Source: CAYLPU01 sp964385635
GTDB taxonomy: Bacteria > Chloroflexota > Anaerolineae > B4-G1
NCBI GenBank assembly: GCA_964385635.1
Contig: CAYLPU010000130.1
Location: 1-12,290 of the forward strand
Reading direction: 5' to 3'
Length of the DNA stretch: 12,290 nucleotides
In this document: piece after piece, positions 1 to 5,850 of the stretch
Layout: each line of letters opens with the position of its first letter
How positions within the stretch are numbered: the stretch's first letter is position 1
The notes under the pieces: model-generated
What the model was told of the DNA's origin: nothing
The model's input: only the letters and a program-made list of their open reading frames with translations
Database searches by the model: none
Position numbers and translations under genes: made by a program

Positions 1-4
1 TTCT

Positions 5-26
5 CCGCAGGCCGTGCGGTTTTTCT
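5..26 (+). terminator. Rho-independent terminator of a gene left of the window
   Basis: A 5-bp perfect GC-rich stem, CCGCA (5-9) with TGCGG (15-19), closes a 5-nt loop and is followed at once by TTTTTCT (20-26). This is the standard intrinsic terminator layout for + strand transcription. It would end a gene that lies before the window start. The stem is short but its position against the T-run is ideal. Confidence 0.65.
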
Positions 27-73
27 GTTGCCAGGGGACAAATCCTCCTCACCTGCTACCCCCCGCTGCCCCC

Positions 74-120
74 GCGAAGTCCCCCCCTCAGTCTCCTCTC
101 ATCCCGCGAATGGGGGGGAA
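74..120. repeat. GC-rich palindromic repeat, intergenic copy
   Basis: A C-run (TCCCCCCC, 80-87) and a matching G-run (GGGGGGGA, 112-119) form an 8-bp inverted repeat around a 24-nt centre that contains TCAGTC. The string CCCCCCTCAGTC is shared exactly with the tandem units inside the gene at 3327-5174, so the two look like the same repeat family in different settings. Nothing here suggests coding. The rest of 27-210 shows no gene or other structure that I can support. Confidence 0.55.
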
Positions 121-210
121 AGCACCCGACTGGGCGACCCCCGATGTATTGTATTGCCCACCTACATGCACACAGTTGTCAAAGATCGGCAAGCGAACCG
201 CGTTCAGGAT

Positions 211-239
211 TTGACAGAACCGGCAGGGCGTGTTACCAT
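211..239 (+). promoter_or_regulatory. Sigma70-type promoter for RNase J
   Basis: A perfect -35 TTGACA (211-216) is separated by 17 nt from TACCAT (234-239, four of six matches to TATAAT). The -10 is preceded by TG at 231-232, an extended -10 feature. Transcription would start near 246, leaving a leader of about 220 nt before the RNase J start codon. That is long for an ordinary gene and fits leader-based control. Confidence 0.6.
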
Positions 240-287
240 TAGTACTGTATGGAGCAGTTGGGCCTGAGACACTGGAATTGATGGAAC

Positions 288-331
288 GCACCGCCAGGCC
301 GGAGGCGCAGGCCGGGCGGTGCTCTTATTTT
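288..331 (+). terminator. Terminator-like hairpin (possible attenuator) in the RNase J leader
   Basis: GCACCGCC (288-295) pairs perfectly with GGCGGTGC (315-322). Inside it, GGCC (297-300) pairs with GGCC (310-313) after one mismatch, closing a 9-nt loop. The sequence TCTTATTTT (323-331) follows. The stem plus U-rich tail resembles an intrinsic terminator, yet it lies about 40 nt downstream of the predicted transcription start and 136 nt before the RNase J start codon. That suggests premature termination or an attenuator; the tract is not pure U, so efficiency is uncertain. A short open frame (ATG 281 to stop 458-460) runs through it, without a good ribosome site. Confidence 0.45.
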
Positions 332-336
332 GACGC

Positions 337-432
337 ACCATCCCGCAGGTTTGGACGGGTTTTCAACGCAAAAGCACGTCCCAACGGCTATGCAAGCCTG
401 CGAGTACAGCAAATCGTAACCTGCGGGAGGGT
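337..432 (+). ncRNA. Candidate structured RNA element in the RNase J 5' leader
   Basis: An 11-bp perfect long-range stem pairs TCCCGCAGGTT (341-351) with AACCTGCGGGA (418-428). After one mismatch it extends by ACC (337-339) with GGT (430-432). The enclosed 66 nt can form short arms: GGACG (353-357) with CGTCC (377-381), GGCT (386-389) with AGCC (395-398), and perhaps CGA (401-403) with TCG (414-416). The result resembles a multibranched junction, ending about 20 nt before the RNase J ribosome site. I do not recognise it as a known riboswitch class. The long stem is what the sequence shows; a regulatory role, perhaps self-regulation by RNase J, is inference. Confidence 0.4.
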
Positions 433-466
433 AGCCTGGCAGTTACATCTATTGGAGTGAAGTGAC

Positions 467-2113
467 ATGACTGAGAAACTACGCATCGTGCCCCTGGGCG
501 GCCTGGGGGAAGTCGGCAAGAACATGACGAGCATCGAGTACGGCCGCAACATCCTCGTCGTGGATGTGGGCATCATGTTCCCCGAATCGGACATGCTGGG
601 GATTGACTACATAATCCCCGACTGGGGCTACCTGCGTGATAAGAAGGACCAGGTGCGCGCAGTCGCCATCACCCATGGGCACGAGGACCACATCGGTGCG
701 TTGTCCCACTTCCTGGAGGAATTCAACGTGCCGGTTTACGCCACACGGCTGACCAGGGGCTTGATCGAGGTCAAACTGAAGCAGAGACACCTGCTGGCAC
801 AGGTCGACTTGCATACCTACGCCCCCGGCGACGTCATCGACCTGGGCCCCTTCACCGTCGAGCCCTACCACGTTTGCCATTCCATCCCCGACGGGGTAGG
901 TCTGGGCATCACGACGCCGGCGGGATTGATTGTACATAGTGGCGACTTCAAGTTCGACCACACACCGGTGGATGGCTGGCCTACCGATTACGCCAAATTG
1001 GCCGAGTTCAGCGGTCGTGGCGTGCTGGTGCTCCTATCTGATAGCACCTACGCCGACCGGCCCGGCACTACCTCCTCAGAGGCGGTGCTGGACGATGCAT
1101 TTGACCAGGTGATGCGCCAGGCGTCGGGCCGGGTGATCGTAGCGACCTTCGCCTCGCTCATCTCCCGCATCCAACAGGTAGTAGACGCGGCAGCGCGCAA
1201 CGGCCGGAAGATCGCCATCACGGGCAGAACAATGGCCGAGAACACCAAGATGGCCCGCAAGTTGGGCTACCTCAACATCCCCGATGACATGTTGGTGACC
1301 CTGGGCGAGATCAAGAACTTGCCGGCCTGCAAGACAGTCATTATGGCGACCGGCACGCAGGGCGAACCGACGGCAGTACTGAGCCGTCTGGCGGTCGGGC
1401 AGCACCGTTCGCTGCGCATTCAAGAGGGAGACACAGTGGTGCTCTCCTCGCACACCATCCCCGGCAACGAGGAACTGATCCACCGCGTCATCAACCGCCT
1501 CTTCCAGAAGGGCGCGGACGTCTACTACGATCCCCTGGCGCCGGTACACGTCTCGGGCCACGCCAGCCAGGAGGAGCAGAAATTGCTGATCAACTTGCTC
1601 CGTCCTCGCTTCTTCGTGCCTATCCACGGTGAGCTGCGCCATCTTAAGCAGCATGGCAAGACCGCGCGAGAGTTGGGTATCCCGTCTGAGAACATCGCCG
1701 TGGTCGAAAATGGTTACGTTTTGACATTCGATGACCGAGTGCACGTTGGGGAGCGGGTGCCCGGCGGCTACGTCTTCGTGGATGGGGCGCGGGTGGGCGA
1801 AATTGGACCAGCGGTGTTGCGGGAACGGGAAGCGCTGGGGCAGAACGGTTTTGTAATGTCCATCGTGCGCTACGAGCGGAGCACGGGCCGGCCTGTGGGC
1901 CGACCACATATCATCACCCGCGGCTTCATCTTCGCCCCCGGAGCGGAGGACCTGCTGGCCCGGGCAGAGGAGGTCACCCTGTCGGCGGCCTCGGCCAAGC
2001 CGGGGACGGCCCCGGCAGAGGTCGAAAGCCAAGTACAAAAGGCGCTGTCCAGATTTTTCTACCGGGAGACCAGGAGTCGCCCTGTCGTGATCCCGGTGGT
2101 GATGGAGGTGTAG
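467..2113 (+). CDS. rnj: Ribonuclease J (metallo-beta-lactamase / beta-CASP RNase)
   Basis: This 548-residue protein matches the normal RNase J length of about 550. RNase J is a cytoplasmic zinc-dependent enzyme with 5'-3' exonuclease and endonuclease activity, used in mRNA decay and rRNA maturation. The metal-binding motif HGHEDH is at residues 70-75, further metal-ligand positions are H138 (HSIPD) and D160 (HSGDF), and the beta-CASP region has GTQGEPTA and HVSGH (361-365) followed by the late histidine in PIHGE (H387). The C-terminal part (about 450-548) fits the RNase J C-terminal domain. The ATG start has GGAG at 454-457 with 9-nt spacing. It is alone in its transcription unit behind a long structured leader. 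Its stop codon directly abuts that of the convergent galactokinase gene. No catalytic residue appears to be missing. Whether the organism has a second RNase J cannot be seen here. Confidence 0.96.
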   Translation: MTEKLRIVPLGGLGEVGKNMTSIEYGRNILVVDVGIMFPESDMLGIDYIIPDWGYLRDKKDQVRAVAITHGHEDHIGALSHFLEEFNVPVYATRLTRGLIEVKLKQRHLLAQVDLHTYAPGDVIDLGPFTVEPYHVCHSIPDGVGLGITTPAGLIVHSGDFKFDHTPVDGWPTDYAKLAEFSGRGVLVLLSDSTYADRPGTTSSEAVLDDAFDQVMRQASGRVIVATFASLISRIQQVVDAAARNGRKIAITGRTMAENTKMARKLGYLNIPDDMLVTLGEIKNLPACKTVIMATGTQGEPTAVLSRLAVGQHRSLRIQEGDTVVLSSHTIPGNEELIHRVINRLFQKGADVYYDPLAPVHVSGHASQEEQKLLINLLRPRFFVPIHGELRHLKQHGKTARELGIPSENIAVVENGYVLTFDDRVHVGERVPGGYVFVDGARVGEIGPAVLREREALGQNGFVMSIVRYERSTGRPVGRPHIITRGFIFAPGAEDLLARAEEVTLSAASAKPGTAPAEVESQVQKALSRFFYRETRSRPVVIPVVMEV

Positions 2114-3271
2114 TCAGCCGTTTTGTAGTACCCTCTTCACTCCATCCGCCGAGTGGCATACGTAGATGGTCGGCTGGCGTCCGAAAGCCGCCTCGTAGAC
2201 CGTCGAGACGTGAGCCTCAAAGTCGGGCACGGCATCCACAGCGACGAGCGCGACGATACACCCGCCAAATCCCGCGCCAGTGAGCCGTGCTCCATAGCAG
2301 CCCGCCACCCCACAGGCTGCCTCGGCCAGCGCGTCCAACTCCGGTGAACTCACCTCGTAGTAGTCACGCAGGCTGGCGTGGCAGGCTTTCATCAGCGCGC
2401 CCACAGTGGACACGTCCCCCCGCCGCAGCGCCGCCGTCGCAAGCGACACCCGCATTTGAGCAGTGACGACGTGAAGAGCGCGCTGGTAGATGACCTCAGG
2501 CAGATGCGCCCGCAATCGCTTCAGGTCGTCCAGGCTCACGTCGCGCAGGGCACGGATGCCAGGCAGGTGATCGCTGAGGAGCCGCACTGCCTGTTCGCAC
2601 TGGCTACGCCGCACATTGTACTCCGAGGCAGACAGTCGCCGCCGCACCCCCGTGTCCGCCACCGCGATGGCGATGCCTGTCGGCAGCGGCACTGGCCGCA
2701 CCTCCAGCGTGCGGCAATCCAGCCACAGTGCGTGCCCCTCCATTCCCAGCACGCTCGTCATCTGATCCATAATGCCGCAATTGACGCCCACGTAATCGTT
2801 CTCCGCCCGCCGACAGACCAGTGCCAGGTCGCGCCGGTCGAGTTGGAAGCCAGAGAGTTGCTGCCAGGCATAGGCAAACGCCACCTCCACCGCCGCCGAG
2901 GAAGACAGCCCCGCTCCCACTGGCACGTCGGAGGTCAGCACCGCCTCCATTCCCACCAGTTTAAGCCCGCGCTCCTGCAGAGACCAGGCGACACTCCGGG
3001 GGTAGTCCGCCCATCCGCCGTCCGAGAGGGGGATGACATCAAGTGGAAAGATGGCATCGCCTCCCAGGTCGAGCGCACGCACGCGGGCCTCACGGGCGGC
3101 GATGGGAGCAGCCGCGACCCAGGCGGCACGGTCCACCGCCACCGGCAGGACATGCCCATCGTTGTAGTCGGTGTGCCCGCCCAGGAGATTCACACGCCCG
3201 GGGGCACGCACGACAATCGTTGGCTGGCACGTAAAACGGGTCTCAAAGGCGGATATTACTTTGTCCCGCAT
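2114..3271 (-). CDS. galK: Galactokinase (GHMP kinase family)
   Basis: The 385-residue protein should phosphorylate galactose to galactose-1-phosphate with ATP, the entry step of the Leloir pathway. The N-terminal galactokinase signature GRVNLLGGHTDYN covers residues 25-37, the GHMP ATP loop PVGAGLSSSAA is at 117-127, the catalytic aspartate is D169 in GIMDQ, a tyrosine in SEYNVRR matches the sugar-binding tyrosine region, and the C-terminal GHMP motif is LTGAGFGG. Three in-frame ATG codons occur in a row. GGAGG (3278-3282 on this strand) touches the first and lies 6 nt from the third, so I place the start at the third (3271). One oddity is that the signature has Gly32 where most galactokinases have Glu (human Glu43, a sugar contact). 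It may therefore act on galactose or a related sugar. It lies 55 nt behind the upstream gene with no evident promoter between, so co-transcription is likely. No other Leloir genes are nearby. Confidence 0.92.
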   Translation of the reverse strand: MRDKVISAFETRFTCQPTIVVRAPGRVNLLGGHTDYNDGHVLPVAVDRAAWVAAAPIAAREARVRALDLGGDAIFPLDVIPLSDGGWADYPRSVAWSLQERGLKLVGMEAVLTSDVPVGAGLSSSAAVEVAFAYAWQQLSGFQLDRRDLALVCRRAENDYVGVNCGIMDQMTSVLGMEGHALWLDCRTLEVRPVPLPTGIAIAVADTGVRRRLSASEYNVRRSQCEQAVRLLSDHLPGIRALRDVSLDDLKRLRAHLPEVIYQRALHVVTAQMRVSLATAALRRGDVSTVGALMKACHASLRDYYEVSSPELDALAEAACGVAGCYGARLTGAGFGGCIVALVAVDAVPDFEAHVSTVYEAAFGRQPTIYVCHSADGVKRVLQNG

Positions 3272-3300
3272 CATCATCCTCCAAAGTAACTACCAATTCA

Positions 3301-3334
3301 AGACCTGACAGGTTTCGGAAAACCTGTCAGGTCT
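3301..3334. repeat. Perfect 15-bp palindrome between two minus-strand genes
   Basis: AGACCTGACAGGTTT (3301-3315) and its exact reverse complement (3320-3334) flank a 4-nt loop, CGGA. The hairpin is very stable, but no T-run follows it on either strand, so it is not a classical terminator. It overlaps the last codons and the TGA stop (3327-3329) of the upstream gene, so the repeat provides that protein's end. It resembles dispersed short palindromic repeats found in multiple copies in some bacterial genomes. It could also protect or terminate mRNA between this gene and galK. Confidence 0.75.
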
Positions 3335-5174
3335 GGCCTGAGCAGTAATCCTCCAAAGCGATAACGTCGGGCAGCAAGCCCATCTCACCCAGCGCAGCCA
3401 CAAGGCGGGGCCAATCTCGCTCGTGCACCAGAGCAGTCGTCGGACTGACCTGCTCGCGGACGAGATGCCGGGTGAGCGGGGAGGCTGTGACCTGCGCCAT
3501 CAGCCCCTCGCTGGAGAGACGCAACAGCACCATTCGCTCCAGCCAGGCCTCGGTTCCACGAGCCTCCCAACGTACCAGCGCCGCCTCGACAGAGCGGGGC
3601 ACGGGTGCACCAGTGACCTGGCTCAGGAATTCCAGCACGCGTGCCACGGGGATGCCATGCTGCCGCGCGCGCTCCAGCGAGACGGGAGTGAGCCGGTAGA
3701 CGAAGTGACCCCCCTCAGTCCCCCCTGCGAGGGGGGAGGTACCCCCCTCAGTCCCCCCTGCGAGGGGGGAGGTACCCCCCTCAGTCCCCCCTACGCGGGA
3801 GGAAGCCACCCAGTCAGCGACGCGGGCCAGTTGAAAGCGCTCGTAGCGCCGGGCTGAAGGCACGAGCACGGCGAAATCGGGGCGCAGGGCCAGCAGCGCG
3901 GGTTCCTGCTCGGGCGGGGGTTCGGCCAGGCCGAGGAAGACCACCCCCACTGGGATCAAACGGAAGGCAGAAGGAGGCAAGAAGCAAGAGGCAGGAGAAG
4001 TGACGAGGAATATAGGACGAGGGAAACCGGTCGCGGGATTCCAGTCTGTTCCCAGATCGGTCAGGCCCAGCCAGGCCAGTGGCCCCATGATAATGTAGCG
4101 GATAAGTGCTCCCTCGACACTGTCCCAACTTTCGAAGCCGGAGAGGTACGCGCCGGTGGTCACGTCACGGATGTACCAAGTGGTATAATCGCCGTCGGGC
4201 CGCTGAAAATCGGGATCAGCCCGCTTAACGGCGGCGACGAAGTCGTCGAGTGCATACCATTCGCCCGAGGCGCATGCAATCAGATGACGCAGAATCGCCT
4301 TTCGCGCCAGGAGCGGGTCGTTACGCCAGGCGCCAGTATCGTCGGGGCGAATGGTGGAGACATGAAACAAGTCGTTCCAGGTCGGGTCGTCCCGCCAGGC
4401 TTCAGAGAGCACACTCCACTGCTGACCGATTGAGGACTGGAGCCAGACGGACACGGGGCCTGGGTCTGGGCGCAGATGACCAGAATCGGTCACACGCACC
4501 CAGCCGAGCCGCCGGACCAGATGGCGCAGAAAAGCCAGCCGTGCAGGGTCGGGGTCGTGCAGGCGACGGACAAGGCGGGCGTCCTGACGGGCGGGCCAGC
4601 CACCGCCAGGACCCGGGCATAAGCACTCGTTCTGAAGATAAGCCAGGAGCGTGCAGGCATCGTCGAGAAGCGCATCGCCGGCCGATTGCACAGCAGCGGG
4701 TTCGGAGGTCGATGCGAGGCCAATGACGGGCGGCGGTACGGCGGGCGACGGCAGATGTGCCCGCAGTTCGGGAGGAACGAATACAACCTCGTATGCTCCC
4801 TCAGCCCCCTGTTCGAAGGCACGGGAGACAAAGCCTCTGTACCAGAGCCCTTCAGCAGGGGAGATAGACCCTCGCCAGGGCTGCTCCCGCTCCAGCCGGC
4901 CTGGCCCCATCGTGCGTATCTCTCCCCACCGGCGGGCAAAGACGCGCAGAGGCATCCGCCCCCCGGCGGCGAGCAACGTGTCCAGTGCCCGGCGCTGGTC
5001 ATCGGGAAGCACATCCCAAGCATCGGCGACAACCTCAGGTACAGCCATCGCCTTAGCCAACTCGGCTGCCACATCCCGCTGGCGACTGGTCGCCAGTTCC
5101 ACGCCCCAGAAGCGAGCGATGACCCGCAACCGGACCAGATCGGTATCCAGCAAGCATCGGTAGAGTGGGCGCAT
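3327..5174 (-). CDS. XPB/Ssl2 N-terminal-like domain protein without helicase motor
   Basis: This predicted cytoplasmic protein has 615 residues. The C-terminal third, from the segment ALRPDFAVLVP through the YRLTPVSLERARQHG stretch (residues about 430-550), resembles the XPB/Ssl2 helicase N-terminal / helicase-associated domain (Pfam family Helicase_C_3). The pattern is a strand-rich segment, then a helix ending in a conserved Gly, then a run like VxxxLxxWE. No Walker A, DEAD-type box or other motor motif is present, so it cannot be a helicase alone. The N-terminal part (RPLYRCLLDTDLVRLRVIARFWGVEL) looks helical, and I recognise no further catalytic domain. The start at 5174 is chosen because a good promoter ends just before it; an upstream ATG at 5210 would lie inside that promoter. 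Two repeat-derived insertions, around residues 391-405 and 457-489, interrupt the protein in frame. The function is unknown; a DNA-binding or repair-associated role is only inference. It is probably co-transcribed with galK. Confidence 0.75.
   Translation of the reverse strand: MRPLYRCLLDTDLVRLRVIARFWGVELATSRQRDVAAELAKAMAVPEVVADAWDVLPDDQRRALDTLLAAGGRMPLRVFARRWGEIRTMGPGRLEREQPWRGSISPAEGLWYRGFVSRAFEQGAEGAYEVVFVPPELRAHLPSPAVPPPVIGLASTSEPAAVQSAGDALLDDACTLLAYLQNECLCPGPGGGWPARQDARLVRRLHDPDPARLAFLRHLVRRLGWVRVTDSGHLRPDPGPVSVWLQSSIGQQWSVLSEAWRDDPTWNDLFHVSTIRPDDTGAWRNDPLLARKAILRHLIACASGEWYALDDFVAAVKRADPDFQRPDGDYTTWYIRDVTTGAYLSGFESWDSVEGALIRYIIMGPLAWLGLTDLGTDWNPATGFPRPIFLVTSPASCFLPPSAFRLIPVGVVFLGLAEPPPEQEPALLALRPDFAVLVPSARRYERFQLARVADWVASSRVGGTEGGTSPLAGGTEGGTSPLAGGTEGGHFVYRLTPVSLERARQHGIPVARVLEFLSQVTGAPVPRSVEAALVRWEARGTEAWLERMVLLRLSSEGLMAQVTASPLTRHLVREQVSPTTALVHERDWPRLVAALGEMGLLPDVIALEDYCSGQT
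3708..3805. repeat. 33-bp tandem repeat (two exact copies plus a partial) inside a coding sequence
   Basis: Units 3708-3740 and 3741-3773 are identical 33-mers. A third begins at 3774, keeps the first 19 bases or so and then diverges by about 3805. Each unit contains the short palindrome TCCCCCCT-gcg-AGGGGGGA (3719-3737 in the first). Because 33 is a multiple of three, each copy adds the 11 residues TSPLAGGTEGG to the minus-strand protein without breaking the frame. The motif CCCCCCTCAGTC also occurs in the intergenic copy at 74-120. There are no unique spacers, so it is not a CRISPR array. Confidence 0.9.
3961..4003. repeat. Purine/pyrimidine-biased low-complexity insert inside a coding sequence
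   Basis: On the + strand this tract is almost all A and G in short imperfect units such as GGCAGAAGGAGGCAAGAAGC. In the minus-strand protein it reads PASCFLPPSAFRL (residues about 391-405). That composition is unlike the flanking protein and resembles translations of short CTTCTGCC-type repeats seen inserted in other bacterial genomes. The boundaries are approximate. Confidence 0.5.
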
Positions 5175-5183
5175 AGTAGGCTT

Positions 5184-5212
5184 ATTATAGCCTGACCAGA
5201 ATGAGACCACAA
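5184..5212 (-). promoter_or_regulatory. Sigma70-type promoter for the XPB/Ssl2-N-like gene, nearly leaderless
   Basis: On the minus strand a perfect -10 TATAAT (5189-5184) has TTGTGG as -35 (5212-5207) with 17-nt spacing. Transcription starting about 7 nt past the -10 would begin near 5177, only about 3 nt before the ATG at 5174. There is no Shine-Dalgarno sequence there, so the mRNA would be leaderless or nearly so. Confidence 0.55.
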
Positions 5213-5220
5213 GACAGAAG

Positions 5221-5248
5221 TTGCGTATTTAGATGAAGAGGTTATAAT
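5221..5248 (+). promoter_or_regulatory. Sigma70-type promoter for the DUF1232 gene
   Basis: TTGCGT (5221-5226) and a perfect TATAAT (5243-5248) are 16 nt apart. The predicted start near 5255 leaves a leader of about 25 nt with AAGGAG at 5267-5272. It is back to back with the minus-strand promoter, the two -35 boxes being only 8 nt apart, so polymerase or a shared regulator at one may affect the other. Confidence 0.6.
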
Positions 5249-5279
5249 TACTAGTAAGTTCACACCAAGGAGCAAAACG

Positions 5280-5708
5280 ATGAGCGAAGACCAACGCCCC
5301 ATGCCAATCCGGCCGGATGGCACGAATGCGCTGCTGGCGTGGCTTCAGGACGTAGCGCGCCAGGCACGCCTGGCCTGGCGGCTGTTCTGGGACCAGCGCG
5401 TGCCACTGTGGACAAAGCTGATCCCACCGGCAGCGCTGGCATACATTCTCTTCCCCGTGGACATCATCCCCGACGTAGCGTTGGGCCTGGGCCAACTGGA
5501 CGACGCCGCTGTGCTGCTAATCGGAATCAAGCTCTTCATCGAGTTGGCCCCGCCAGAAGTGGTACACGAGCACCTGCTGGCGCTGGGGGCACGTATCCAG
5601 GGGTGGCGCGTGGTGGAGGAGGAAAAGGGCGAACCTTCTGTGGTGATCGAGGGAGAGTACAAGATCAAAGGACCAGAAAGCCCAGAGGAAGAAGCGGCGG
5701 AGACGTAA
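5280..5708 (+). CDS. DUF1232 family small membrane protein
   Basis: This 142-residue protein contains the DUF1232 signature around residues 47-76: LIPPAALAYILFPVDIIPD followed by GLGQLDDAAVL. Two hydrophobic segments (about 47-68 and 74-92) suggest a small membrane-associated protein. The N-terminal part has an amphipathic basic stretch, and the C-terminal tail (about 115-142) is strongly acidic (PESPEEEAAET). The biochemical role of the family is not established. The ATG start is supported by AAGGAG 7 nt upstream and its own promoter. It is transcribed away from the preceding gene and lies ahead of nrdR, but nrdR has its own promoter, so a shared function is not implied. Confidence 0.88.
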   Translation: MSEDQRPMPIRPDGTNALLAWLQDVARQARLAWRLFWDQRVPLWTKLIPPAALAYILFPVDIIPDVALGLGQLDDAAVLLIGIKLFIELAPPEVVHEHLLALGARIQGWRVVEEEKGEPSVVIEGEYKIKGPESPEEEAAET

Positions 5709-5753
5709 CCCGCCAAGTACTCGCTCACGTCGACTCCTTACAACCATCCCTTA

Positions 5754-5792
5754 ACCTTAAACTTCGTCACCCAGCGGGATTTTTAAGGTGAC
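5754..5792 (+). terminator. Weak or alternative hairpins after the DUF1232 gene
   Basis: ACCTTAAA (5754-5761) pairs with TTTAAGGT (5782-5789). Alternatively, GTCACC (5766-5771) pairs with GGTGAC (5787-5792). A small CCC-agc-GGG stem (5770-5778) sits just before ATTTTT (5779-5784). Any of these could help end DUF1232 transcription, but none is a strong classical terminator. The rest of 5709-5807 shows nothing else. Confidence 0.3.
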
Positions 5793-5807
5793 TCAGATTA
5801 AACTCAC

Positions 5808-5836
5808 TTGTGTGCTGCGTAAGCACGTGGTATAAT
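5808..5836 (+). promoter_or_regulatory. Extended -10 promoter for nrdR-nrdJ
   Basis: TTGTGT (5808-5813) and a perfect TATAAT (5831-5836) are 17 nt apart, with TG at 5828-5829 as an extended -10. Transcription should begin near 5843. The spacer and the -35 end hold a 5-bp inverted repeat, GTGCT (5812-5816) with AGCAC (5822-5826), which could be a second regulator site. Confidence 0.7.
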
Positions 5837-5850
5837 CAACAAACGTCGAC

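Noticed and set aside
352..417. Slight resemblance of ACGCAAAAGC and GGCTATG to parts of the c-di-GMP-I (GEMM) riboswitch.
   Set aside because: The 5' half of that motif and its conserved order are missing, so the match is probably chance.
281..460. A 59-codon open frame in the RNase J leader ending 6 nt before the RNase J start codon, possibly a leader peptide.
   Set aside because: It has no convincing ribosome site, runs through the hairpin and the structured element, and its product resembles nothing known. The stop near the ribosome site of rnj could allow coupling, but the case is too weak.
1076..2038. Long antisense open frame opposite RNase J (320 codons).
   Set aside because: It is a by-product of GC-rich codon use on the opposite strand of a clearly functional gene, with no ribosome site or recognisable domain.
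2378..3289. Long plus-strand open frame (303 codons) opposite galactokinase.
   Set aside because: It has a low-complexity composition rich in His, Arg and Pro and no domain; galactokinase on the minus strand has all family motifs.
3301..3334. Palindrome as a standard Rho-independent terminator.
   Set aside because: No T-run follows the stem on either strand.
3708..3805. Tandem repeats as a CRISPR array.
   Set aside because: Units are directly adjacent with no unique spacers, and they lie in frame in a coding sequence.
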